DNA of 64,000 nt from Gnetum montanum (taxonomy: Eukaryota > Streptophyta > Gnetopsida > Gnetales > Gnetaceae). The translations under genes and the position numbers were made by a program. Position 1 is the stretch's first letter, and each line of letters opens with the position of its first letter. The notes under the pieces are model-generated. The model saw only the letters and a program-made list of their open reading frames with translations, was not told the DNA's origin and searched no databases. The DNA is taken from contig MNCI01017913.1 in assembly GCA_015680685.1 (NCBI GenBank), positions 316,931 through 380,930 of the forward strand, read 5' to 3'. Below are positions 1-11,734 of the stretch, in pieces.

Positions 1-309
1 TAAGTGGGAATGGATACTGATGCTAGGTTAATTAAGGCTTAGTTAGTTAGTTAAAGTTAGTTAATTAATCTCTTCACCCTTCACCTTGTCAGCATAGGAG
101 ATAAAACAGAAAAGCTATAAAAATCACATACCTCAGACTTACTTAACTATACACCATGACAAATACAAGTAAGTCTGGGAAGACAACGAATGATTAACCT
201 TAAGTGTTCCATAAGGCATTTAGGCACTTAGTCCACGAAGTTCGACCAAATCACACGTGTAACGCTCGTATTCGTATGGTTGAGTGTAGGGGTATCTTTC
301 CACTCATCA
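1..309 (+). mobile_element. 3' part of an Athila-like LTR
   Basis: These bases align by eye with the last third of the LTRs at 26808-27658 and 35929-36760: the shared landmarks are the opening AAGTGGGAATGGATRCTG, the ACATAAAAC/ATAAAACAG block, CAAGTAAGYYTGGGAAGA and the terminal GGTTGAGTGTAGG...CTCATCA. The copy ends at CA at 309, in the plus orientation. No tRNA-Asp primer site follows, so it is either a 3' LTR or a solo LTR whose start lies left of the window. It is a diverged sister of the element at 26808-36760. Confidence 0.8.
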
Positions 310-1589
310 ATATTGAATATTTTAGTCATTTGGACTTGTTGGATTATTTGTTATGTTCCTTCATCATCATCATCATTTTATTTTGATATATTTTTAGAGA
401 CATATGTTTGTTGTTTGTATAGAGTTGGCATAAAGTTAGGGCTACCACTGATAATTTATTCCTTTCTTAGTGACAAGAAACTATTGGTGGGGAAAAGGTT
501 TATTTAATGTCAACATTTGTATCCTCCTTGAAATGATAATCACAAGACTAAGAGCTCTTTTAAAAACTCAAGTTTAGGTATTTACTAGTTTCTAGAAACA
601 TCAAGGCCTAGATTCCTTCAAATAAACTTAGTGGTTGTAGAGAATTATATGTTTTAAACTAATATTTAGTATAAAATTAATAATATTTTATTTTGGGAGC
701 TTAATAGAAAATTGTAATTTTACAAAAAGATTCACCTCTTATACTTTATTTTGTAGGTAAATAAATTTCCACCTATATCAAAGCTACTTAGTCTATGCAA
801 TCTCGATCATATGCTAGATGTACTAATCATCGTTTTGTTTAATGCTTAAGTGAAATTCCATAGATCTATCACCAATCTCTTCTAGAGAGAAAGTTCCATG
901 AGAAAAACTATAAATAGAGAGCAAGATTCAATGTATTCATAAAAATAAAATAGTAAAATTACATAAAATCTTAAACATTGAAGACAAGCTACCATTGACA
1001 TGAGTAAATACTTTGGAAAATGAAGTTGTTTGAATCCATAAATAATATCAAAAATTGCTAAATCCTTGGCAAAAACAAGCAATTAAACAATTGTAAGAAG
1101 CAAGCTGCAAGACATACTGTAATCTTGACTACTAGCTAAGCAACTATGATAAAGTAGAAAAATTAAGATAACTCACTGAATAGAAGTAAATGAGCTGAAT
1201 CAAGTTTCAACTTAAAATGTAATTTTACAAAAATATTTCTCTAATATCCAAGTATTAGTTCCTCCTAGCTCCCTTTCCTCTCCCCTTTATAATTAACATG
1301 TCTCAACCTATTATAGGTTTTGAGCATAAATTAGTTATAATAAATTCAAGATTAATTGGCTGAAAATTGGAAAAATAGTTTTTTGATTGTATCCTCACAA
1401 GAGCCCAATGCTTCAAGATACTAGACCAAATTCATTTTATTGAATAACTAATTACCTCAAGCTTCTTTTGGAGTTTACCAAATTCAAAGATAACTTTGAA
1501 AACTTCATTCCATGAGCCTTTATTTGGATTCTTAACTTTGGCTATGATATCTTTAGTGTTGTACTTGATGATGTCAAATTTTGTTATCA
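310..1589. other. AT-rich stretch, nothing recognised
   Basis: No coherent reading frame, primer site, LTR end or RNA gene was found here. Short open frames on both strands have no protein-like composition. Confidence 0.5.
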
Positions 1590-2232
1590 CTCACACTATT
1601 TCTTTTTCATCTTTTCCTTATACTCACTGAATCTAATCATTTTATCTTCAAACTTTGTTTTGGATTTATGAGCCTCCCCAATAGCCTTCATTGCTACCAT
1701 CATTATCCCATCTAATAACTCCACCTCAATTGATGATAACTTCCTCTTCAACTCTCTAGCTTTATCTTCTAGAATTTTTCCTTTATCTAGAACATGGTCA
1801 TAAGTAGGACCTTGAGATTTAACATAGCTCAATTTTTCTTGGATTAAAGAAAATTTAACTTTTAGATCTTTTAGTTATGCCATAAGATCATAGAATATAA
1901 TGTCCCAAATGAAAGACAAATCAATGCTAGATTTTAACTTTGCCTCTTCAAGATCTTATTGCATCCTTTGGTTCAGCTCTTTCTTGCTTTTAATCTAATA
2001 TACTTTATATTTAATGATTGATTCTTTGATCTCCTTCTTAATCTTGAGCTATTTATTTCATTTTGCTAATCTAGCATTCTCTTCTTTAAGCTAGTGATTT
2101 TCTAGCTCTTTTCTTTTCATGAAACCCTTTAGTGTAGTAATCTTCTTCCTAGTAACTTGCTCCAAGTCTGTAATCAGAGTTAACAAATTTTTAGAGAGCT
2201 CTTCCATTGAGATTGCTAGGTCTTCCTCTTCA
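1590..2232 (-). pseudogene. decayed coiled-coil coding tract, family unknown
   Basis: One minus-strand frame reads through about 210 codons as a charged, heptad-like Leu/Lys/Glu-rich protein, broken by roughly six stops (TAG, TAA, TGA) but by no frameshift that I can see. The last 78 codons (1832 to 1596) are fully open and include stretches such as KARELKRKLSSIEVELLDG. It begins near an acidic SEEEDLAISMEEL segment. Composition and length suggest a long coiled coil like those after gag in some copia elements or in additional ORFs of gypsy elements. I do not recognise the family, and no LTR can be assigned to it. Confidence 0.4.
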
Positions 2233-2639
2233 CTCTATGGATCAATATTTTTATAGAAAGATTTTTGTTATATTTGGAATGTACATTTACTTTTTGATTT
2301 TTTAAAATTATTAAATTTTTGATCAATGAGTAACAATCTCTTCATACATGAAAATATATGTTCAAATTACTACATTTTTTAAATTGAGAATAATAAATTT
2401 GTACCATTCCACTGTTTTGATTCATACTAAGAACATATTAATAGAAACTTCAATATAGTTAGTCTAATCCTTTCTAACAAAATATTCCTTTTAATCAAAA
2501 GTAAGAAATGTATAAGGAGATTTTGTTATATTCACATATCATTCTATTCACATATAATTATATTCATATAATAAGCATTAGCATTTTATTTCTTCGATTT
2601 CCACAACCTGTCTTTGTCTATCAAATTTGTTTTCTTATC

Positions 2640-3250
2640 CAGTCTTACCTTTTTTCATCTTCTGTTTTCCTCATCCATGCATAAACCACTGAACTAAGTT
2701 CTAGTGTTCTAACCTCATTATCCCTCAGATTATATATCCATTCATAATCCATCCATTTATTCTTTACTCTTGATTTTGGTACAAACCAATCCATTGCTAT
2801 GTTTGTTATAATGTCATCCCTTGATTCAATGTTTTTTGCTCTACCACCCATATAATGTCTTCTTAATTTCCATCCCCTAGCCTAACCGAAAGCATCATTC
2901 CATTGCTAATATCATTAAATAAATTTAAAAACCTCTTTGGTCTCTTATTCCTTAACCCAACACATGTTGCTTCCTATTCCTCCCCTTGAGTTTCTTTAAT
3001 GTCTACTCCTGGACTCACAATATCTAGCTAAATAGTTCATAGCTAGAAATGCTCTATAATAGCATCCCTACATAATACTCTCTCCTAGAAATATTATAAA
3101 TTTTCTAAAATATTTTTTTATTAATTTATTTTTTCATTCCACTCTTGCTTATCATTTTCCTAAAGATCTTATATCACCTTTTACCACACCTTAATGTGGG
3201 ATCTAATGCAATCTTTAATCATTGCTATGTACTCTATCTTATCAAATGTA
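2640..3250 (-). pseudogene. decayed coding-like tract upstream of the coiled coil
   Basis: Minus-strand reading from about 3250 to 2860 gives a protein-like frame with many TAG/TAA stops (segments such as DIKETQGEE and RNKRPKRFLNLFNDISN), then shifts frame into an open 68-codon stretch ending at 2645 (VKNKWMDYEWIYNLRDNEV). It lies directly upstream, on the same strand, of the coiled-coil tract at 1590-2232 and may be the N-terminal part of the same protein. Function unknown; the retroelement origin is inferred only from context. Confidence 0.3.
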
Positions 3251-5639
3251 ATTTTTAGGGTCTGTGGTTCACTTACAAGAAGATGTGGATGTCCATTAAC
3301 ATTTTTCCATAGCTCAAATGAATTAGACTGGTTTTTTTCCCATGAATTAGACTAGTATTTTTCCAAAAATATGCCATTGATAAAAAGATAGAATTTTTGG
3401 TTTGCATTTTTAAGGGATGTTGGTGTATTTTCCCTTTATGGAAACTACAATGGGTTTTGTTGTGTAACCAAGAAAAAGTTTTATTTTTCAAACCATACAC
3501 TAGGTATCTTGAAAAGCAACAGTGGGGTTTGTGGGGTAATGGAAATGTAATTGGTTCACCAAAACTATGTTGGATAGTTTGATAACGTGGGAATGATGGG
3601 GGTGTTTGATTTAATTTTTACTTAATTAAACAAAACTTCCAATAAATGAAATTGCCCAAGGTGTAAGAGGGGTATGGTTAGAAAATGGTGGAAACTGCAA
3701 CTATAGGTGCAGTGCAAGTTACAATGATAGGGATGTACACTACACTTGAAAAAAAGTAAGAATTTTTGATGTTGGTAAAACCAACTTTGTTGGCTTTGAT
3801 AGCAAGAACTATGCTAGAGGGGGGTAAGAAATTAATTGTCTTTCTCAACAAAATAATGTTGATGATACCCCCTATAAAAAAAGGTGCACTATTTTTTAAC
3901 AAAGATATATAAAAAATATTTGATTTTCCCAACACCACACTAGGATTTTGGAGAGAGACACACTAGCTTTAACCATAAAATTTTATAGCAAGGGATTTGG
4001 GTAGTTGAAGTTTGGAACACACAATGCTAATTTTTAGCTAGGAAGAATGGTAGGTTTTGTTATCATTTATGCTAGCTTTGAAAGGTCCAGCAATTGCTAT
4101 GAAAATCTTGTGAACTCCAAAATCACTTACAACTACTAGGCTAGGATTTAGTTGCAAGAAAATGGATAACAGTGTTGGCTTTTCCTTGGATAAAATTTTT
4201 AAAATGGTTTTAAGTATTAGAAATTGTATAAATGAATGAGCTATTGATTTTTTTAAAATAATAAAAATATTACAAAAGAAAATTTTCAATATGTACAAGT
4301 ATATGCCTAGATGCACATGTAGTTTCTTGAATGATGCCTAAAGTCTGGTAAAACTAGCAATTTGTGTTTTGGAGTTGGTTACATGATCTACGTCCTTCCA
4401 AGCTCCAACTTTCGAAACTCCTTGTTGGTTCTTATATTTGGATTTGCTGCATTGATGAACAAGGGGTAAGGTTTTTGCATTGTTGGTATAAGAGGAGGTA
4501 AGGTTCATGCAATGTTGGTTGCAAATGAGGTAAGGTTTGTGCAATGTTGGCTGCAAAGGGGATAAGGGGGTAAGGTATGTGTTTGACTTTTTGATGTTCA
4601 GCAATGCACCAAGAGTCTCTAATGCTCAACCAATTACCAATTTTTGAAAAAGTCTTGAAAATTAAAATGGTTATAAGTACTCAAGGTTGAAAAAGGTTTT
4701 CCAATCCCCTCCAAAACCTATTCAATGTATTCAAAATATTTATTTATAGGTTATATGGTTGCTAGTTTTTAGCTGCAAATTTCTACCATGATTGTTGATA
4801 AATTGAGGTAATTTTCAAGTGTGATAGGCCTTTAATTCCAATGTGTTTTTCATTTATGGTAAGTTTTAATACCCCAAGACACCAAAACCATGCTAGATAT
4901 CATAAATAGTAAACATACATTTCCAACTATGGTGGCTTCACCCACCAATGTTGATCTTGCAACATCCATGATGGAATTGTTGGATTAATGGTAAAATTGT
5001 TGAGGAAAAAAAACTCCATCACTCCAATGCTATATTTATGGAGAAATGCTAAAGGTTATGGAAGCTATGTTGGCAACTACTGTGAAAATAAAAACCTAAA
5101 CTCCCGAACATTGGCCTTTGTAAAAAGGTAGAAACCCAGAACTCCAACATAGGCTTTGTGGCATCCACTCTGAATATCATGATAACTATGTTGGCCATTT
5201 CTAGAACAATGAAAACCAAAACCCCCCAACACTAGGTTTGTGGCATCCATGCTAGAATAATTAGTAACTATGCTAGCCTTGTGGAACCACATTGACATTA
5301 TGGCATTCATGCTAAGACTAAGCTGGATCTAAGTTGGCTAGTTAGGAAGCCCCATATAAGCTAGGTGTAGGTGGTTTTTGTGTACTTGAGGTTATGACCC
5401 ATGAAAATGCCAAATTTGGTAGTTCAAAAGGTATTTTTAACCTTTCCAAGCCCAAAATAGACATGACATGACTTTTTTCACTTGGGAAGTAGGGCTACAA
5501 CTTATGAGGCATTTTTCAGCGCCAAAAGTTAAATTATGTGAAATTGCACCTCATGTATCATATACCTCATATTTTTACAATAAAATTCTATTCCTTAGGT
5601 TTTATGGTTAATGTTACAATGCCAAAGGGTTGCAACATG
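3251..5639. other. non-coding region, partly degenerate repeats
   Basis: No gene is supported. The right part (about 4930-5320) holds a degenerate tandem repeat, described separately. The rest is low-complexity, TGG/TTG-rich sequence. By position it could be the 3' untranslated part of the minus-strand Tat-like element whose gag lies at 5640-6240, but I saw no LTR end. Confidence 0.35.
4930..5320. repeat. degenerate tandem repeat, about 61 bp period
   Basis: A phrase of the form AAAACCnAAACYCCnnAACAYTGGYYTTTGT recurs near 5090, 5151 and 5213, each followed by a variant of GCATCCAYnCTGAATATnATGATAACTATGTTGGCC. Outer units are weaker. Only three or four units are visible and they are strongly diverged. 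Confidence 0.45.
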
Positions 5640-6240
5640 AGTTTTATTTTTGGTGTTTTAGTAGAGCTTTGACTTAATGAAGTTATTTACCGCTTGTTTG
5701 AAGATAGCCAAAAGGTGAGTTTTAGATATTAGTAATGGAATCTCATTGAGTGTTGAATTCCATCTCTGAATGAACCTTTGGAATAATTCAAGTGACCCCT
5801 ACATTACCTTTATAAGTTGGTCCAATCTGGCATCTAGCTTCAAGTTGTATCTAAAGTAGTTGACAAATTGGTTTATTAAGTCTTTGAGAGAGGATATTGA
5901 ATCTCTAGGTAAGGTTCAGTATAAATCCAAAGCCTTTCCTTTGAGGGACATAGGAAACATTCATAGTATCATATGAGGCCATGCTTACAAAAAGTTGCAC
6001 TCAGACTAGCAGATAACCAAATGTACATTAGGGTCTCCTCCTTCATTGTATTTTGGTGTTGAAATATCTAAAAATCCCAACATGTAATAGTTGAAGCCTA
6101 GATCCACAAGCCTCATAGGAGAATCTAAAGTGCCTCAAATAATCTTATTGATTGCTTGAGAACTTGAAGGTCTATTACTAGAAAGAAATTATGATGAAAA
6201 TAGGTGAGAAAATGCATATGTAACAGAGCCTACACTGTAA
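5640..6240 (-). pseudogene. gag: Tat-like gypsy gag fragment
   Basis: Minus-strand translation gives a recognisable capsid-type retrotransposon gag domain: GGDPNVHLV, then SLKGKALDLY, then a helix-rich NQFVNYFRYNLKLDARL, then ERFIQRWNS-like and LAIFKQAVNNFIKSKLY. The same blocks occur in the same order in the gag at 53830-54330 of this window (DPNAHLV, SLTGKALDWY, MTYFKYNLKLEITL, LAIFKGAVNDFI), so the family is the same. Stops (mostly TAG) break the frame. The similarity ends at KLY near 5650; the zinc-knuckle region, protease and pol are not found downstream. It was a structural protein of the virus-like particle in the cytoplasm and is now non-functional. Confidence 0.75.
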
Positions 6241-7063
6241 TAGAGTTGTAGAAAATAATGACAAAATAAACCAAACATTGCAAATGATTTGTATTAATGC
6301 TATAAGAATATAGGATTCAGAGAGTACAAAATTTGGAACTACAATTGTTCCACATCTCCTTGAAAATGGTGATGCAAATCTAGCTTATGGATGGGCAATG
6401 TCTATCCTGTAATGCACCCAAATGTGCCTGGTTCACTATGCTATAAAAGAATCTTGATGCTATAAAAGATGGCTTTGGAGTCACAGATCTCCCTCTCTCT
6501 CAAAAGTGTTAATTTTAAAGAAGTTTCCAAAATCCAAAAGTCCAAGCAATAGTTCAAAATTTGGCTTAAATAGGCTATTCATGTGTTGATTCTTTGCTAA
6601 CTTGATTCTAGCTAATTTCTAAGAAAATTTTATAGCATTTCAAAAGCTTTTGGTTGCCAAAATTTGCAACTTATGATATCCTAACATTTTTGACATTTTG
6701 GACATGAAATACCAACATATTTGACACTTTCACCATCCAAAAACTACAACATATGAACCACCAATGTATGAAGCTTTTCTTGCACAACTGAATGGCACAT
6801 GTAGGCTATTTTCATCTCTAATCTCCAATGGATATGCCACCAAGAGTTTTGGACTTTTACTACAAATTTCCGCAAGTATTTAGATTTTGAGCCTCCATAC
6901 ATTGGCTTAAATGAAATTTACAACTTATTGGTTGTAAAATTCATTTTACACATGATAAATTATCTAAAATGTTGTAAGAATAAGGCCATAGGATAGAAGT
7001 GTTGATGGAAAAATAGGCAATTATTTCTTCCTTTAAATTCCCATCAAATTACTATGCAAATTC
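6241..7063. other. upstream flank of the gag remnant, no gene seen
   Basis: Decayed minus-strand frame continues weakly to about 6240. Beyond it I see no protease, primer site or LTR boundary, only AT-rich sequence. Confidence 0.4.
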
Positions 7064-7969
7064 TTGGCTATTAGGATTTTTATGCATAATATAAATTTTC
7101 TTTGTGATGTTTCACTACACATCCTTCTTAGCTTCCTTGAGTATCCTCTCAAAGATAGAGATAGCTATTTCATGGTGAAAATGTACATGTTTTCTAATAG
7201 ATCCATTTTCTTTTGTAATGTTGGTTTTACCTACAATCGTCTGATGGAGTTTAACTTACAAGGTATCAAAATTTTTCGTTACTTGATGCCTCTTCTTAAT
7301 TACTTATTCATTTAATAGAACTATGAGTTTGTGTAATCTATGCACCTCAACATCCTAGGTTGCGTACTCAATTAGATGGATCTTTCTGAGCTCATCAATT
7401 TCTCTGTTAGTCTTATTAACCAATTACTACTACAAGTTCTAGCACTCCTCTATGCAAAGGTACTTGTCCAAAAATTGAATCATGATTTGACTTTCATTCT
7501 CCAACCTTCGCATGTTTGGGAAAAAGAAAAGTACATGTTTTTTAATTTTCTAGCTCATGCTCTACCATTCTTAGGACTGATGCTTCAACATTCTTATCGG
7601 GCACTTCAAGCCATCTTTCATGAATACATATTCTCCACAAACTTGATACGGCTTAAAAAGTTTAAACTTCAAGTTTTTGACTTGCATCTTTGAAGTGATT
7701 ATGGAAGGTACTAGTATCAACAATGTAAGATGCTTCAATTATTCATGCAACTATCATACCTTAGCCTAGATTCTTCATAACTTCCATAGATAATATGTAT
7801 GATTAGCATTAGTAGTTTCCAAATCATCCCATACCTTGATAAGTTTAATCTCAACCATATTGTTAATATTCCTCAATAGAAATTTGATGTTATGATTAAC
7901 TCTTTGCTCCTCCTCTATGCAAATACTAGTCCTAGCTTGATTAGTGTGTACTTGAAGAAGTTCAACCAC
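7064..7969 (-). pseudogene. decayed coiled-coil coding tract, family unknown
   Basis: From 7969 downward the minus strand gives a 64-codon open stretch (NHNIKFLLRNINNMVEIKLIK) and then a helix-rich, charged frame to about 7064 with several TAG/TAA stops and at least one frameshift. Recognisable pieces include RRLENESQIMIQFLDKYL, NKTNREIDELRKIHLIEYA and FERILKEAKKDV. The plus-strand open frames in the same place (7064-7315 and 7376-7693) look like shadows, being rich in Leu/Phe/Ser without charged patterning. It resembles the coiled coil at 1590-2232 in style, and both could belong to large retroelements. Family not recognised. Confidence 0.35.
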
Positions 7970-8364
7970 ATGCTAGACATTATGCATGATACACTATCAT
8001 TAGTGTGAAGAGAAAAGAAAACTTGAAGACACATGAGTGTGAGACTAAATAGAAGCATCAAAATGAGCCATATGTGGATCATTTAATAATAGGGAAGAAA
8101 ACTAAAAGAAATCCTTCCATATTATCTCACCATCCACAATGGCTTCTATCATCTATAGAAAATTACTAGCAAGGTCTTGCAATCCTTCAATGTGGATTAT
8201 GAAAGCTTATCCACAATCTTTGATGTTCATGACTATTCAAACCCTGCCTCCTAGAAAGGCATAGACCTCCCTCCTATCTCTAGCCATATCCTCAATCTTT
8301 TGGATCAAACCCTTGTAGAAAATATATGGTATGTTGATGATGTAGTTTCCTCTCATCATTATCA

Positions 8365-8900
8365 CAACTTAGCCCCCTGAATGGATATACTTGATGGATG
8401 TTTGATGGGCACAAATTTATGTGTGATAATTTTGTACATAGCACTTTGAACTAGGAAAAGTTTAGAAATGTTCATCTTAGTCTTATCCATTTTAAAGATC
8501 CTCAGCATAATCCTCGACCTTAGCTTAGGATTAGTCTTCTAGATCTATCGCAACTAGTTATTCATTGGTTCATTTAGGAGTCCCCTGGCTTGTGAGATTA
8601 CCCATGTAGAAATAGACATAAGAACTCTATCAATGAGGGTCATTTGAGTTTAGCATGGTTAAACCTTAAAGCATAAAGAGCCAATTCTTACACAAGTAAA
8701 AGATCAATCGAGTATTGTATGCAATGTAACCCTTACTATCACCAATAAATTAGCCTTTTTGAAGCTACATATGATGCTTACCCATTTATGATTTACAAAT
8801 GATTTCTCCTCAAACCAAGCACTCACCATCATTGCCCTTATGAAACCTATTGATGAGACACCTATGGATTCTTAGCAAATAGTAAGAAATTACCATTAAA
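8365..8900 (-). pseudogene. decayed coding-like tract, unknown
   Basis: A single minus-strand frame reads about 170 codons in a protein-like way (VSSIGFIRAMMVSAWFEEKSF, KLRSRIMLRIFKMDKTKMNI, FVPIKHPSSISIQGAKL) with roughly six stops, mostly TAG or TGA, and no frameshift noticed. It lies about 400 bp upstream, on the same strand, of the coiled-coil tract at 7064-7969 and could be its N-terminal part. I recognise no domain. Confidence 0.3.
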
Positions 8901-10581
8901 AGTAAATTTATCCCCTAGGATGGTTAGATTTTATTGTACATATTACCTTAACATCATTCTACCACATAGAGTCATGGAAAGGATGGATAGAAGAGATGGA
9001 GGATCAAAAATGGATGAAAGAGGAGGAAAGAAAGTGCAGTATCACTAGATCCCTAGCTAACAATGCAATCGATTCATAAAGCATGTGAGCATGTTCTACA
9101 TGCTATGAGATATTTGTTATCACATCCTTTTATCACTATAAATTCATATAATAGGAATCAACGTTCAAGTTCTTCTTTCAAGAATGAAATCACACCTACT
9201 TGATCTAGTGTCATATAGCCTTGTGTGTTCTATGGTCTAACCATTGGTGTAAACCAAACCAAGGTAGTATACCATCAAACATCTAGAAGTCAAGATTCTA
9301 ATTTTATTTTCCTCTTGCCATGCACTTATGCACAACAAGCTCCCTAAATTTGGCTTACTAGAATCCTTCCATCGATCTCCTTGGCCACACTAACACTCCC
9401 ACATTCCAATAAGGAGCATAAGTTTCCAACCATCATAAACTTTTCTAGGTTTGAATATGGTCAAGGCATGGATCAAGAATAAAGATAGTTGACCCTTGGA
9501 ACAAATGATTAGGAACTGGGGTGAAAGAAATAATTGACTTTACCAAGGTTAACAAGGAAAGAGAATTTTTGGCTTTCATTGCAATAGGTAGAAATGAGAA
9601 ATAGATTGTCGTAGACTGTAACCTTATGAAAATTCAAGTGATTTAGGCAATGGATTGAACACGAAAAAGGTTTATGTAGGTTTAATCACTTTGATATGAT
9701 CAAGTATGAGATTGATTTAGATGGTAAGCATACTAATTTTTACAAGAAATTTTCTGATGGAGCATGAGAATCATGAAATAATCAGAGTGCAAGATCACCA
9801 CCTAGATTCTTTGACTTACACGAATATGAGAATTCATCATCCATTGCATGGCATGTAATGGTTTATGAAATCACGAACCTCTTTTGACTAGGATGGCTAG
9901 GCAAGGTACCACCTAGACTTTAGTCTAATCACATCGATTAGATTCATTTAGTAATCATAAGGACCCTTGATGATATACCATTTTTATATTAGTAACTAAG
10001 AACTCTTTCAAGATCTCCAACCTTACTAGATGAGCATTCATGAAGCTTCTAACTGGTTTTCCCATATACAGAAATAAAAACACTCCAAAAGAAAGGAAAA
10101 TTTTGTAATTGATTATCCATTATGCTAAAAAAGATTTAAAACTATAGATAAGTCTACTAATAATTATTAATCATAAAAAAATAGCAAGAAAAGAAAAATT
10201 TAACATAATGTAAAGGATTTCTCCCCCAAGACTGATCCATGTTTATTAGCTAGGAAGCCTCTCACTCTTACATTTGGCATTAAGCTCACTCAAAGATGAA
10301 AGATGTTCATTAGGATGAACTATGTGTTAATCCAAAAATCCTCTATTAGGATCATAAGGTATTCTTTTTTAATGCATCCTTCTAGTCTCATTCCTTTTTT
10401 GAATTTTAAGACAAAGATCTTAGAAAATTAACCTAGTATTAGTAGTGCTTATCTTCTAATCTAGACACTAGAAATCAATGGGATACAACCAACTTGTAAC
10501 AAAGGTGGTCATATTACATATCCATTCCATGGGGTATATATAAGATCAGTCAACTAGATTTAGACTAATGTTAGTATACTT
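8901..10581. other. no supportable gene
   Basis: Minus-strand pieces between 9000 and 9600 look faintly coding, but frames break too often to call. No LTR or primer site seen. The right end is the edge of the copia 3' LTR. Confidence 0.35.
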
Positions 10582-11734
10582 TAAGCATTAAGAACCTAGA
10601 AAGTAAGGATGAATAAGTTCCTAATTAAAATCATAACTTTCACACAACATACACAATTTTACATGGTTCCCCAATTTGGGTACTTCCACACTTGAAGAGT
10701 AGAATTTGTGCATACCTTTAGACTTTGTTTCTTTATCAAATGTTGTTTGAAGGGAATCACACCCTGTACAAGCACTAAGGTCCTCCCTGGAGTGTTTTCT
10801 TGCTATGAAACCACTCAACCCCACAAGGACCCAACAAGCTTAGAATGTTGTTTCACGAATCCCACAACCTTTACAAAATTAAGCTTTTCTTTGGAGTATT
10901 TTGGCGTTGCAAAAGCACTCAATCTTGCAGGATCCTAACAAGCTCAATATAGATGCCTTCTCACAAGAATCACATCAACCTTGCATGGCAATAAGAAAAA
11001 GAAAAGATACAAGGAAAGAATGTATTTGTAATTGCAAGTTCTTGTTTTTGAAGCTTAATTCAACATACAATTAACATACAACCAAGCAACTGATGTGACA
11101 ATGAAGGACAAGAGTATAGTATCATAGATATGACAATGATTGCTTTGATGTGAACAATATTTGCTTAATTTCCAAGAATTTGATGTTTTCTTATAGCTTC
11201 GAAATTTTTGAAAATACCTTGAAATTCATGTAATGACTACATAATCGCTAGTGTAGATGTCTGCTTCAAAGTTCGGACATCTACTTAAGATCTATGTCAA
11301 TTTTGGAGAGACATCATTCTAACGTGGATGTCTCTAGGGAGATGTCTACTTTCAGATGGAGAAGTTTATTGTTTTTTAAGAGATGTCTACCTATGATTTC
11401 TTTCTTTTTAGTAGAGACATCTTCTATTTCTTGGAGACATCTCCTCAACTCTTTGAACTATGGTTCTTGAGGCTTTCTCTCATTAATTTTGCTTGTTCCC
11501 AATCCTTGGAGCATCTTCATTTGGTTTGTAGTCTTTGGTTTCAGTCCATTCTTGTTCATGTTCTCATGTTAGCTCATAAGATCTTCATATTTTCAACTCA
11601 TTGTAGATCTCATTATCCTTGAGTCCTTAGTCCTTATGTGGAGTTCTTGTTCATGTCTTGTAAATACTTCATCCACAAAAAAAATTTGTTGTTTTCCATT
11701 TTCCTTAAGGTTTTGACATACCACAAGGGAAACA
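10582..11734 (-). repeat. 3' LTR of the copia element
   Basis: Aligns along its length with 16303-17454. Shared landmarks include GAATAAGTTCYTAATTAAAAT, TTTAGACTTTGTTTCTYTATC, CCCAACAAGCTTAGAATG, ACATACAACCAAGCAA and CAACTCATTGTAGATCTCAT. In element sense it starts TGTTTCCC at 11734. Its outer end near 10582 has TA where TG/CA is expected. Confidence 0.85.

Noticed and set aside
7064-7693. Two plus-strand open frames (83 and 105 codons)
   Set aside because: Antisense to a minus-strand coiled-coil tract with better protein-like patterning; Leu/Phe/Ser-rich shadow composition.
10621-10938. Overlapping open frames near 10621-10938 and 16330-16659
   Set aside because: Both lie in the two copies of the copia LTR.
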